Below are positions 35,292-45,713 of a DNA stretch of 64,000 bases, piece after piece (positions within the stretch are counted from its first letter, which is position 1; every line of letters begins with the position of its first letter). Under the pieces are notes generated by a model that saw nothing but the letters and a program-made list of their open reading frames with translations, was not told the origin of the DNA and did no database searches. This DNA is from Agrobacterium tumefaciens (GTDB taxonomy: Bacteria > Pseudomonadota > Alphaproteobacteria > Rhizobiales > Rhizobiaceae): assembly GCA_025560025.1 (NCBI GenBank), contig CP048485.1, positions 310,001-374,000 on the forward strand. The letters are read 5' to 3'. Position numbers and translations under genes: made by a program.

Positions 35292-35502
35292 GCCAGAACT
35301 CCTCGGCGCTTACAACCTTCGATTCTCCACGCTGAATGCGCCGCGTCGCCTCCTCCGCAAGATAGAGATCTTCCATATCCTCGATATGTTTCTCGATCGC
35401 CTCGCGGATGTAATAGGCGGATGTGCGGCCGGTGCGCTCGGACAGCGCTTTCAGCCGCTCATAGGTCTCATCAGGCAGGCGTATGGCCGTCTGTTTGCTC
35501 AT
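35275..35502 (-). CDS. Ribbon-helix-helix antitoxin (RelB/StbD-like)
   Basis: A 75-residue protein from MSKQTAIRLPDETYERLKAL. The N-terminal strand and two helices form a ribbon-helix-helix DNA-binding domain (RTGRTSAYYIREAIEKHIED). The C-terminal ATRRIQRGESKVVSAEEFWR segment would wrap the toxin. The start at 35502 is where homology begins; an extension to 35613 is unsupported. Its end overlaps the old toxin start by 17 bases, the normal coupled layout. With the toxin broken, it may persist as a repressor or as an anti-addiction protein. Confidence 0.82.
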   Translation of the reverse strand: MSKQTAIRLPDETYERLKALSERTGRTSAYYIREAIEKHIEDMEDLYLAEEATRRIQRGESKVVSAEEFWRDLDN

Positions 35503-35659
35503 GGGTCGCGTCCTTCCCGATCCGAATTGGGATACATGCATCCCATATAGCACCGCTTGGCCGCAGCGGCCAGTAAAACCGGAGCCTTTGCGGCTTGCCG
35601 CACCGGGCTTCATCCTCTAATACACCGGCTTGATTTCAGGAAAATATCGGACCAGCCCC

Positions 35660-37183
35660 ATGAGCGAAAAAGCAAAAAAGCCTCAGAAACTGAAAGCCCG
35701 CCTGCCGCGCGGCTTCGTGGATCGCTCGGTTGCCGATATTCATGCCACCAATGAGATGATCGAGAAGATCCGCAGGGTCTACGAGCTTTATGGCTTCGAT
35801 CCGGTGGAAACCCCGCTGTTCGAATATACCGATGCGCTCGGCAAGTTCCTGCCCGATAGCGACCGTCCGAACGAAGGCGTGTTTTCGCTGCAGGACGATG
35901 ACGACCAATGGATGAGCCTGCGCTACGATCTGACCGCGCCGCTCGCCCGCCATGTCGCGGAAAATTTCAACGAAATCCAGCTGCCATACCGCACCTACCG
36001 CGCCGGTTATGTCTTCCGCAATGAAAAGCCCGGCCCCGGTCGTTTCCGGCAGTTCATGCAGTTCGATGCCGATACGGTGGGCGCCGCCGGTGTGCAGGCC
36101 GATGCCGAAATGTGCATGATGATGGCCGATACGCTGGAAGCGCTCGGAATTCAGCGCGGCGACTATGTCATCCGCGTCAACAATCGCAAGGTGCTCGATG
36201 GCGTCATGGAAGCCATCGGCCTCGGCGGCGAAGACAATGCCGGTCGTCGCCTCAACGTACTGCGCGCCATCGACAAGCTCGACAAGTTCGGTCCCGAAGG
36301 TGTGAAGCTGCTGCTCGGTCCCGGCCGCAAGGATGAATCCGGCGATTTCACCAAGGGCGCTGGTCTTGGCGAGGAACAGATCGAAAAGGTGCTGTTTTTC
36401 GTCGGTATCAAGGATTATGCGGCAAGCGCCGATGATCTGGCGAAACTGGTCGCGGGCACCTCGAAAGGCGAGGAAGGCGTTGAGGAGCTGAACATCATCG
36501 GCGCTCTGGTCACCAGTGCCGGTTACGATGCGACGCGCATCAAGATCGACCCCTCGGTCGTTCGCGGCCTCGAATATTATACCGGCCCTGTCTATGAGGC
36601 CGAGCTGAGTTTCGACGTCACCAATGAAAAGGGTGAAAAGGTCGTATTCGGCTCTGTCGGCGGCGGCGGGCGTTATGACGGCCTCGTTTCGCGCTTCATG
36701 GGCCAGCCGGTTCCGGCCACAGGCTTCTCCATCGGCGTTTCGCGCCTGATGACGGCGCTGAAGAACCTCGGCAAGCTCGGTCAGGTAAAGCCGCTCGCGC
36801 CTGTTCTTATCACCGTGATGGACGGTGATGTGCAAAGCATGGGCCGTTACCAGACATTCACGCAGGCGCTGCGCGCCGAGGGCATCCGCGCGGAAATGTA
36901 TCAGGGCAACTGGAAGAAATTCGGCAACCAGCTGAAATATGCCGATCGCCTCGGTTCCCCCATCGCCATCATTCAGGGTGGTGATGAGCGCGCCGAAGGT
37001 GTGGTGCAGATCAAGGATCTGATCGAAGGCAAGCGTCTCTCCGGCGAGATCGAGGACAATGCCAGCTGGCGCGAGGCGCGCGTGGCGCAGGTCACCGTAC
37101 TGGAGGCGGATCTGGTGGCGAAGGTCCGCGAGATTCTGGAGCATCAGGCAGAGGACGTTCGCCGCGCCGCCGAAGGGCGTTAA
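35660..37183 (+). CDS. hisS: Histidyl-tRNA synthetase
   Basis: A 507-residue class II aminoacyl-tRNA synthetase that charges tRNA-His. Motif 2 lies in [20 protein letters not shown] near residue 113. The histidine-A region is [13 protein letters not shown] near 300, and [12 protein letters not shown] follows near 332. The C-terminal anticodon-binding domain is complete. The start at 35660 ([12 protein letters not shown]) is chosen over an upstream TTG. The first gene of a histidine cluster: the VOC gene, hisZ and hisG follow with very short gaps, so the tRNA synthetase and the first biosynthetic enzyme share a transcript. Confidence 0.95.
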   Translation: MSEKAKKPQKLKARLPRGFVDRSVADIHATNEMIEKIRRVYELYGFDPVETPLFEYTDALGKFLPDSDRPNEGVFSLQDDDDQWMSLRYDLTAPLARHVAENFNEIQLPYRTYRAGYVFRNEKPGPGRFRQFMQFDADTVGAAGVQADAEMCMMMADTLEALGIQRGDYVIRVNNRKVLDGVMEAIGLGGEDNAGRRLNVLRAIDKLDKFGPEGVKLLLGPGRKDESGDFTKGAGLGEEQIEKVLFFVGIKDYAASADDLAKLVAGTSKGEEGVEELNIIGALVTSAGYDATRIKIDPSVVRGLEYYTGPVYEAELSFDVTNEKGEKVVFGSVGGGGRYDGLVSRFMGQPVPATGFSIGVSRLMTALKNLGKLGQVKPLAPVLITVMDGDVQSMGRYQTFTQALRAEGIRAEMYQGNWKKFGNQLKYADRLGSPIAIIQGGDERAEGVVQIKDLIEGKRLSGEIEDNASWREARVAQVTVLEADLVAKVREILEHQAEDVRRAAEGR

Positions 37184-37187
37184 GGCC

Positions 37188-37556
37188 ATGGCGATCCTCG
37201 CGCTCGACCATGTTCAACTGGCGATGCCGGCGGGCCGTGAGGATGAGGCGCGCTCTTTCTATGGCGGCCTGCTCGGCTTTGCGGAGCAGGTCAAACCCGC
37301 CAATCTGGCCGGACGCGGCGGGTGCTGGTTCAGTCGGGGTTCGATAAAACTGCATCTCGGCGTCGAGCAGGATTTCCGCCCGGCGAAGAAAGCCCATCCG
37401 GCCTTTCTGGTCGATGATATGGCAACCTTGCGAAAAACACTTGAAACAGCAGGCTGCCATGTGGTTGAGGATGAGCCGCTTGAAGGGTATCACCGGTTTT
37501 ATGTCCATGATCCCTTCGGAAACCGCATCGAAATGATGCAGCCGCTCGAACCGTGA
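37188..37556 (+). CDS. VOC (glyoxalase/bleomycin resistance) superfamily protein
   Basis: A 122-residue protein with the two beta-alpha-beta-beta-beta halves of a vicinal-oxygen-chelate fold. It opens LALDHVQLAMPAG and ends YVHDPFGNRIEMM, both typical metal-ligand positions (His near residue 8, Glu near 116). Family functions range from glyoxalase to antibiotic binding; no substrate can be named. It starts 4 bases after the hisS stop and ends 16 bases before hisZ, so it is embedded in the histidine operon. Confidence 0.85.
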   Translation: MAILALDHVQLAMPAGREDEARSFYGGLLGFAEQVKPANLAGRGGCWFSRGSIKLHLGVEQDFRPAKKAHPAFLVDDMATLRKTLETAGCHVVEDEPLEGYHRFYVHDPFGNRIEMMQPLEP

Positions 37557-37572
37557 CGAAAAGTACCGTTCC

Positions 37573-38700
37573 ATGCCCCTGATCGACATGCCGGAATTTT
37601 CCGGAGAGCTACTGGAAGAATTCGCCGCGCGCCGCACGAGCCGCGTGAACACGCCCGTCATCCAGCCCGCCGAACCCTTTCTGGATATGGCCGGCGAGGA
37701 TTTGCGCCGCCGTATCTTCATGACGGAAAGCGAAACGGGCGAGAGCCTGTGTCTACGCCCCGAATTCACCATCCCGGTCTGCCTGCGCCATATCGAAACG
37801 GCGACCGGCACGCCGAAGCGTTATTCCTATCTCGGCGAAGTCTTCCGCCAGCGCCGCGAGGGCGCGAACGAGTTTTATCAGGCCGGCATCGAGGATCTCG
37901 GCGATACCGATATCGCCGCCGCCGATGCTCGTGCCGTCATCGATGCGACAGGCATTCTGCAGCGTCTTCTGCCGGGCCGCTCGCTTGCGGTCACGCTGGG
38001 TGACCAGCAGGTGTTCGAGGCGGTGGTTGCCGCCCTTGGCCTGCCGCTCGGCTGGCAGAAGCGGCTGGTGCAGGCATTCGGCGATATGGCGCAGCTTGAC
38101 GCGTTGCTGGAAAGCCTTGTGCATCCCAAGCCGATGACCGGCCTCGATGCCCGCGTCGCTGGCCTGCTGGCGACGGGCGACGAGGCGGTGCTGGTCGATT
38201 ATCTCGATACGGTGATGCAGGAGACCGGCTATTCCACCAATGCCAGCCGTTCACCGCAGGAAATCGCCCGCCGCCTGCGGGAAAAACTGGCGCTTGCCGC
38301 CACGCGCCTGCCGGATGAAAGCTTTGCGCTGCTCAAGCAGTTCCTGGCCCTGAAGGCGCCTCTGCCGCAGGCCTCGCAGGTTCTGGCCGATTTTGCCGCA
38401 AAGGCGAAGCTGAAACTGGATGGCGCGCTGTCCGCTTTCGATAAACGCGTCGCAGCTCTTGCCAATGCCGGCGTCGATCTCGAAACCGTCACCTATGGCG
38501 CGGCCTTCGGTCGTCCGCTCGATTATTATACCGGTCTCGTTTTCGAGGTGGTGGAAGCGGGCGACGACAGCGTGCTGGCCGGTGGCGGCCGTTTCGACCG
38601 GCTGCTGACCCTGCTCGGCGCACAGGAAAAAATCCCGGCCGTGGGCTTCTCGCTCTGGCTGGATCGCATCGAAACGGTGCGCGGGAGCGACAAGCCATGA
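37573..38700 (+). CDS. hisZ: ATP phosphoribosyltransferase regulatory subunit HisZ
   Basis: A 375-residue paralogue of histidyl-tRNA synthetase that lacks the anticodon domain. It pairs with short-form HisG to make the histidine-feedback-sensitive first enzyme of histidine synthesis. Class II synthetase-like pieces remain: [20 protein letters not shown] near residue 84 and [19 protein letters not shown] near 307. The middle region is longer and more helical than in HisS. Its stop overlaps the hisG start as ATGA. Confidence 0.93.
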   Translation: MPLIDMPEFSGELLEEFAARRTSRVNTPVIQPAEPFLDMAGEDLRRRIFMTESETGESLCLRPEFTIPVCLRHIETATGTPKRYSYLGEVFRQRREGANEFYQAGIEDLGDTDIAAADARAVIDATGILQRLLPGRSLAVTLGDQQVFEAVVAALGLPLGWQKRLVQAFGDMAQLDALLESLVHPKPMTGLDARVAGLLATGDEAVLVDYLDTVMQETGYSTNASRSPQEIARRLREKLALAATRLPDESFALLKQFLALKAPLPQASQVLADFAAKAKLKLDGALSAFDKRVAALANAGVDLETVTYGAAFGRPLDYYTGLVFEVVEAGDDSVLAGGGRFDRLLTLLGAQEKIPAVGFSLWLDRIETVRGSDKP

Positions 38701-39389
38701 TCACCATCGCATTGCCCTCCAAGGGCCGGATGAAGGAAGACGCCTCCGCCGTTCTGGAACGCGCCGGGCTGAAGGTCGCGGCCGTCGGCAATGACCGCTC
38801 CTATCGCGGCCGCATCGAAGGGCGCGACGATATCGAGATCGCCTATCTCTCCGCCTCCGAGATCGCCCGCGAAATCGGCGCCGGCACCGTGGATTTCGGC
38901 GTGACGGGAGAGGACCTTGTGCGCGAGGGACTAACCAATGCCGATGCGCAGGTGGAGTTCTGCGCCCGCCTGGGTTTCGGCCATGCGGACGTCGTGGTCG
39001 CCGTGCCTGAAATCTGGCTGGATGTGGACAGCATGGCTGATCTCGGCGATGTCGCTTCGGAATTCCGCGCCCGTCATGGCCGCAGGCTCGCCATCGCCAC
39101 CAAATATTGGCGGCTGACTCAGCAGTTCTTTTCGCGCCAGCACGGCATTCAGCTTTATCGCATCGTCGAAAGCCTTGGCGCGACCGAAGGTGCACCGGCG
39201 GCGGGGCAGGCGGATATCATCGTTGATATCACCTCGACCGGCTCGACGCTGAAGGCCAACCACCTGAAAATTCTCTCTGACGGCATCATCGTCCGTTCGG
39301 AAGCCTGCTTTGTGCGTGCCCGCAAGCCGGAGCACGAAGGCGATGCGGCGGTTCAGGAGATCGCCTCGCGCATCAGGGCTGCGGTTTGA
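38697..39389 (+). CDS. hisG: ATP phosphoribosyltransferase catalytic subunit (short form)
   Basis: HisG condenses ATP with PRPP to start histidine synthesis. The 230-residue length marks the short form, which needs HisZ. The opening [11 protein letters not shown] and [13 protein letters not shown] belong to the substrate-binding lobe. [20 protein letters not shown] near residue 173 is the PRPP-binding loop. Translation is coupled to hisZ by a 4-base overlap. A strong terminator 11 bases on closes the operon. Confidence 0.95.
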   Translation: MITIALPSKGRMKEDASAVLERAGLKVAAVGNDRSYRGRIEGRDDIEIAYLSASEIAREIGAGTVDFGVTGEDLVREGLTNADAQVEFCARLGFGHADVVVAVPEIWLDVDSMADLGDVASEFRARHGRRLAIATKYWRLTQQFFSRQHGIQLYRIVESLGATEGAPAAGQADIIVDITSTGSTLKANHLKILSDGIIVRSEACFVRARKPEHEGDAAVQEIASRIRAAV

Positions 39390-39400
39390 CGACGTAAAAC

Positions 39401-39433
39401 AAAAAGCCGCCGGAGCGATCCGGCGGCTTTTTT
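39401..39433 (+). terminator. Terminator after hisG, shared with doxX
   Basis: AAAAAGCCGCCGGA pairs with TCCGGCGGCTTTTTT over a four-base loop. The A run on the other side lets it serve the convergent doxX gene too. Confidence 0.9.
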
Positions 39434-39452
39434 ATTGGTCGATCCATTTGGC

Positions 39453-39899
39453 TTATGCGTGGGCCACAGCTGCGCCGCGTCTTGCGTCGACGGAGTAGGC
39501 GCCGGGGCCGAAGGCGGCAAGCAGGATGTAGGCGCCGGCAAGGGTGATGTTCTTCACCATCATGATGCCGTTCAGCGTGTTGATCCAGCCAAGAGCCGGC
39601 TCAGGCCAGCCGGGAACGGCAACGGTGCCGCTGTGGAACACCAGACCGGTGAAGACGCAGAAGACGGCAAGCGCCCAGGCAGCGATTTTGGTCTGGAAAC
39701 CAGCGAGAATGGCAAGGCCGGCAACGAGTTCGAACAGGCCTGCAATATAGGCAAGCGCGGTTGCGGCGGGCAGGCCGGCGCCCGTGATCATGCCGGCCGT
39801 GCCGGCCGGATCGGCGAGCTTGCCGAAGCCCGACGTGATGAAGATGAAGGAAAGCAGAATGCGGGCGATGAGAACGAGAACGTTCTGGCTGCTGGACAT
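39453..39899 (-). CDS. DoxX family membrane protein
   Basis: A 148-residue protein with four predicted membrane helices. The DoxX pattern is present: LIARILLSFIFITSGFGKL near residue 9 and ELVAGLAILAGFQTK near 60. DoxX proteins are small inner-membrane proteins linked in some bacteria to quinones, thiol stress or membrane redox balance. The start MSSSQNVLVLIAR at 39899 follows CGGAGATTTCC. An extension to 39965 is unlikely. It is a single gene. Confidence 0.85.
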   Translation of the reverse strand: MSSSQNVLVLIARILLSFIFITSGFGKLADPAGTAGMITGAGLPAATALAYIAGLFELVAGLAILAGFQTKIAAWALAVFCVFTGLVFHSGTVAVPGWPEPALGWINTLNGIMMVKNITLAGAYILLAAFGPGAYSVDARRGAAVAHA

Positions 39900-40053
39900 G
39901 GAAATCTCCGGTAATTGATCGGCGTGTCGCCGGTTAAGCTGCAGGGCGATGTCTGGAGATATCAATGGCGGAAAATCACCCGTCCATAAAGATGAACAAG
40001 AGAAGACGATTTGTCGTCATTTTGTGAACGATGGCGAGCCTTCGGCAGGTTAT

Positions 40054-40494
40054 TCAGGCGGCGAAGCGAATATCTTCAAAACGCGGAAACAGGAAAAGCC
40101 CGGAAATCCGCCCCTGCCTATCGTCTTCAAAACCGGCGGATTCACCCATGCAGATAACGGGCTGGCGCATTGTCGGAAGGATGAAGAGGTTGGTGGAAAA
40201 GCAGAATCGTGAAGGCGCAGTGGAGGCCTGCTCGAAAAGTTCCAGCACGCGGGCATGGTCGCTGCGATCGTAGCAGCGGACAAGGCTGAGCAGACCGCAC
40301 TCACCGGGGGGCAGGCCGTGCATGAAGGAGGCCTGTTCGCCAAGCCGGATGACGCCGCTTGAAAGATCGCTGCTCCACTCTTCCGAAATGAAGAAATTGG
40401 ACAGGGTTCTGGGATCGGGCGTGGTCGTCACGGCCGCAGGCAGAGCATCGTTGCGTCTTGAGATTTCGAACAAATCGCGCCCCCGCATGAACAT
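40054..40494 (-). CDS. Lone PAS-like domain protein
   Basis: A 146-residue protein whose middle resembles a PAS fold: GVIRLGEQASFMHGLPPGEC, then GLLSLVRCYDRSDHARVLEL, the pattern of PAS sensor domains of rhizobial signalling proteins. No kinase, cyclase or DNA-binding output is attached, and no response regulator is nearby. MRGRDL two codons inside is an alternative start. It could be a stand-alone sensor or a shortened relic. Confidence 0.65.
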   Translation of the reverse strand: MFMRGRDLFEISRRNDALPAAVTTTPDPRTLSNFFISEEWSSDLSSGVIRLGEQASFMHGLPPGECGLLSLVRCYDRSDHARVLELFEQASTAPSRFCFSTNLFILPTMRQPVICMGESAGFEDDRQGRISGLFLFPRFEDIRFAA

Positions 40495-40909
40495 CGTACC
40501 AGCGACGCAATTTCAAGCGTCACTGCCAAGTTGAACTTCCACCGCCACCCGCAGTCGAAACTTTTAGCCAGGCATCGAACCCCTTCAATGCTTGCGTCCC
40601 GTCGCGGCACCCTTACGGGGGCTGACTTATAGTTTATTTTCTCTTACCCACAACAACCAGTCAGAGAGAAAATCAAAAATATTATGTATTCCTTCATCGC
40701 AATCGCGAAATATATGAAAAAAGACAACTATGTGTCGAATTTATAGGCTGGTGAGGGCGAAACTCGGCCTCGTCTGCGATTGTGATTCGCCCTTAGCGGT
40801 GTCCTATTATTGCATGCACTTCCAAAAACAAGCCGGCTAAGGCTATTTGTGTCCCAAAAGGATACAATATTTTGGAGCCTATCGCACGGGTGGAGTATTT
40901 TGCTGCTCC
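40495..40909. other. Gap upstream of the PAS gene
   Basis: About 415 bases with an AT-rich middle (40620-40900) and no convincing gene, RNA or member of the palindrome families. It presumably holds the minus-strand PAS promoter. Tandem copies of the groEL 3' region begin at its right edge. Confidence 0.5.
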
Positions 40910-42869
<1,960 letters not shown>

Positions 42870-42894
42870 TTAAGGAAGGACGGGTTCGGCTAAA

Positions 42895-43191
42895 TCAGCC
42901 GATAATGCCCATGATGTCGGCTTCCTTCATGATCAGAAGGTCTTCGCCGTCGAGCTTGACTTCGGTGCCCGACCACTTGCCGAACAGGACGCGATCGCCA
43001 ACCTTGACGTCGAGAGCGACGACCTTGCCGGCCTCATCGCGCGCGCCGGAGCCAACAGCGACGATTTCGCCTTCCTGCGGCTTTTCCTTGGCGGTATCGG
43101 GAATGATGATGCCGCCCTTGGTCTTTGCTTCGGATTCAACGCGACGAACGACGACGCGATCGTGAAGCGGGCGGAAATTGGTGCTTGTCAT
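42895..43191 (-). CDS. groES: Co-chaperonin GroES
   Basis: A 98-residue lid subunit of the chaperonin. [20 protein letters not shown] opens the beta-barrel, the mobile loop is [14 protein letters not shown], and the end EADIMGIIG is normal. It is the first gene of the heat-shock operon. The start at 43191 lies 57 bases from the CIRCE element. Confidence 0.97.
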   Translation of the reverse strand: MTSTNFRPLHDRVVVRRVESEAKTKGGIIIPDTAKEKPQEGEIVAVGSGARDEAGKVVALDVKVGDRVLFGKWSGTEVKLDGEDLLIMKEADIMGIIG

Positions 43192-43248
43192 TGCCTAATC
43201 CCTCGATCAAATGACTTCACGAACCCTTGGAGGCTCGCGTGATGGGTG

Positions 43249-43275
43249 TTAGCACTCACCTTGTTGGAGTGCCAG
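43249..43275. promoter_or_regulatory. CIRCE element (HrcA operator) of groESL
   Basis: TTAGCACTC-ACCTTGTTG-GAGTGCCAG matches the consensus TTAGCACTC-N9-GAGTGCTAA, with the last three bases changed from TAA to CAG. It lies in the groES leader, so HrcA repression and heat induction are expected. The gap 43192-43561 also holds the divergent promoter of the HAD gene. Confidence 0.92.
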
Positions 43276-43561
43276 CGAAGCCGAGATAAGGAGGCGCTCT
43301 GCCGGAGTCAAGAACGCGCTGTCGGAAAAATTTTATGCGCTATGGTTATCAGCGTTCCATGACAGAAATTTCTGCGTGTTGAGCGGCGGCGGCAAACCAC
43401 AGCCTATTTGCAATTCGCTGCCTTTTCGGGCCTAGCGAGGTTTTATGTTCGGACGGTGGCGGGCGGGCAGACGGAAGGTTTGTCATCGCTTTTTTTCTTG
43501 CCATCGGCGTCCCGCTTTGCGATGTCACGCACACCCTCTTCTCGCATCCGGAAAGCATCTC

Positions 43562-44410
43562 ATGGCCCATCGCATTCTCACCCTCGGCGAAATAACTGAT
43601 GGGTTCGACGTTATTCTTTCGGATGTCTGGGGCGTGCTGCACAATGGTGTCAGCGCCTTTCCGGACGCGGCGGTTGCACTGCACGAAGCGCGCAAGGCCG
43701 GCAAGACGGTGGTGCTCATCACCAATTCGCCGCGCCCCGCTCCCGGCGTCATCGCCCAGCTTCGCGTTCTCGGCGTTCCGGATGAGGCCTATGACCGTAT
43801 CATCACGTCCGGTGACGTCACCCGCGGCCTGATTGCGGAAGGCCCGAAAAAAGTCTTCCTGCTCGGCCCGGAACGCGATCTGCCGCTGCTGGAGGGGCTG
43901 GATGTCGAGCGGGTTAGCGAGGCGGAAGCGCAATCCGTCGTCTGCACCGGTTTCTTTGATGACGAGACGGAAACGCCCGAGGATTATACGGAAATGCTCA
44001 AGGGCTTCATCGCCCGCGGCGCGCCAATGATCTGCGCCAATCCCGATCTGGTGGTGGAGCGCGGTGAGCGCATCATTCCCTGCGCCGGCGCCATGGCCGC
44101 CTATTATGAACAGCTGGGCGGCGAGGTCCGCATTGCCGGCAAGCCGCATATGCCGATCTACGAAGCCTGCCTCGCGGCGGCGAAAGAAGTGCGCAGCGCC
44201 TTCCCCAAGGATCGCGTGCTCGCGATCGGCGACGGCATGCCGACGGATGTGAAGGGCGCGATTGCGAGCGGTCTCAACCTTCTTTATATCAGCGGCGGCA
44301 TTCACGCCGCCGAATATACGCTGAACGGTCAAACGGACGAGGCGCTTCTGAACGCCTATCTCAAGGGGCAGGGCGCGGCTCCCGGCTGGTGGATGCCCCG
44401 TCTTGCTTAA
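43562..44410 (+). CDS. HAD hydrolase, class IIA, TIGR01459 type
   Basis: A 282-residue NagD-like phosphatase of a subgroup common in Alphaproteobacteria. VILSDVWGVLHNG near residue 17 holds the nucleophile and acid Asp (the second as Trp-Gly-Val-Leu, a type-specific form), VLITNSPRPAPGV is motif II, and AIGDGMPTDVKGA near 220 is motif IV. The substrate is unknown; sugar phosphates or nucleotides are usual in the class. Start 43562 lies where homology begins; the long upstream frame is Arg-rich and excluded. 42 bases before ribF, which suggests a two-gene unit. Confidence 0.88.
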   Translation: MAHRILTLGEITDGFDVILSDVWGVLHNGVSAFPDAAVALHEARKAGKTVVLITNSPRPAPGVIAQLRVLGVPDEAYDRIITSGDVTRGLIAEGPKKVFLLGPERDLPLLEGLDVERVSEAEAQSVVCTGFFDDETETPEDYTEMLKGFIARGAPMICANPDLVVERGERIIPCAGAMAAYYEQLGGEVRIAGKPHMPIYEACLAAAKEVRSAFPKDRVLAIGDGMPTDVKGAIASGLNLLYISGGIHAAEYTLNGQTDEALLNAYLKGQGAAPGWWMPRLA

Positions 44411-44452
44411 AGGGCGTCTGGCTTAAGCTGGCGCAAAAATGGATCGACTGCC

Positions 44453-45433
44453 ATGACCGTCTTTCATCGCAATGAAAAAAAGGAGCCGCTGCCGGACAAT
44501 CTTCGCGGCGGCGTCATCGCGATCGGCAATTTCGATGGCGTGCATCGCGGCCACCGCGCCGTTCTGGATCGCGCGCTGGAACTGGCCGAGGCGCGTGGCG
44601 TTCCCGCGCTGGTGCTGACTTTTGAACCGCATCCCCGTTCTGTGTTCCGCCCGGAAACGCCTGTCTTTCGCCTCACCCCCGCACCGTTGAAGGCGCGCAT
44701 TCTCGAAGCCATCGGTTTCCGCTCCGTCATCGAATACCCCTTCGACCGGGAATTCTCGCAGCGTTCGGCGGAGGAATTCGTCCAATCCATTCTTGTCGAC
44801 TGGCTCCATGCCAGCGCTGTCGTCACCGGCTTTGATTTTCATTTCGGCAAGGGCCGCGAAGGTGGTCCGGCCTTTCTGATGGCCGCTGGCAAGCGCCACG
44901 ACTTCGACGTGACACTGGTGGATGCCTTCCGCGACGAGGGTGCGGATGTCGTTTCCTCCAGCCGTATCCGCTCGCTCTTATGCGAGGGCGATGTGGCGGG
45001 TGCGGCCGGATTGCTGGGTTACCGCTTCACGGTGGAAAGCGAAGTCATCGGCGGCCAGAAGCTGGGGCGCACCTTGGGTTATCCGACAGCCAACATGGCG
45101 TTGGCGCCGGAGACGGAACTGAAGGCGGGCATCTATGCCGTGCGGTTCCGCCGTCCCGATGGCTCGATCCGCGATGGCGTCGCAAGCTTCGGCTACCGCC
45201 CGACGGTGACCGAAAACGGCGCGGCGCTGCTGGAAACCTATGTCTTCGATTTTTCCGGCGATCTCTATGGCGAGGTTTGTTCGGTGTCCTTCTTCGGACA
45301 TCTGCGTGACGAGCTGAAATTCGATGGTCTGGAACCGCTGGTCGCGCAGATCAGGCGCGACGAGGAGGAGGCGAGGGCGATGCTGTCAGGCGTGCGGCCG
45401 CTGAGCGAAGTGGATGCGAAGATCGCATTTTGA
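44453..45433 (+). CDS. ribF: Bifunctional riboflavin kinase / FAD synthetase
   Basis: RibF phosphorylates riboflavin to FMN and adenylates FMN to FAD. The 326-residue length is typical. The N-terminal adenylyltransferase domain has AIGNFDGVHRGHRAV near residue 24 (the HIGH-like motif) and VVSSSRIRSLL near 167. The C-terminal kinase domain opens with LGRTLGYPTANMAL near 203. A hairpin directly after the stop may end transcription. Confidence 0.94.
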   Translation: MTVFHRNEKKEPLPDNLRGGVIAIGNFDGVHRGHRAVLDRALELAEARGVPALVLTFEPHPRSVFRPETPVFRLTPAPLKARILEAIGFRSVIEYPFDREFSQRSAEEFVQSILVDWLHASAVVTGFDFHFGKGREGGPAFLMAAGKRHDFDVTLVDAFRDEGADVVSSSRIRSLLCEGDVAGAAGLLGYRFTVESEVIGGQKLGRTLGYPTANMALAPETELKAGIYAVRFRRPDGSIRDGVASFGYRPTVTENGAALLETYVFDFSGDLYGEVCSVSFFGHLRDELKFDGLEPLVAQIRRDEEEARAMLSGVRPLSEVDAKIAF

Positions 45434-45464
45434 GCCGGAAGGGCTGGCGAGCCCGTATTCCGGC
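45434..45464 (+). terminator. Possible terminator after ribF
   Basis: GCCGGAA-GGGCT-ggcg-AGCCC-gta-TTCCGGC is a two-part stem starting at the stop codon, followed by CCATTTTA rather than a clean T run. A second hairpin in the ileS leader, CCGGCCTTCCG/CGGAAGGTCCGG, lies at 45574-45611. Confidence 0.5.
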
Positions 45465-45713
45465 CCATTTTACTGTCGCTTTTCTCTTCCTTTTTGCTGG
45501 AAAACCGCATAAACAACCGGCCATGTCCCAATACCGGTTGATGTTTAAAAATCAGATTGGCCGAATTATTGGCCCGGCCTTCCGCCCGCTCTGAGGAGCC
45601 GGAAGGTCCGGGATTTTGGCGCTTGTCGCGGCATTTGTGATGGCGCTTTCCGAATTTGCCCTGTTTGAAATTGAGACGGCGCGACCGACACGGCGCGCAA
45701 CAACGGTACGATT

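Noticed and set aside
35636..37189. 517-codon open frame antisense to hisS
   Set aside because: It mirrors hisS almost exactly and has no family signature; a typical GC-skew artefact.
40054..40494. PAS protein as part of a two-component system
   Set aside because: No histidine kinase, response regulator or cyclase gene lies next to it.
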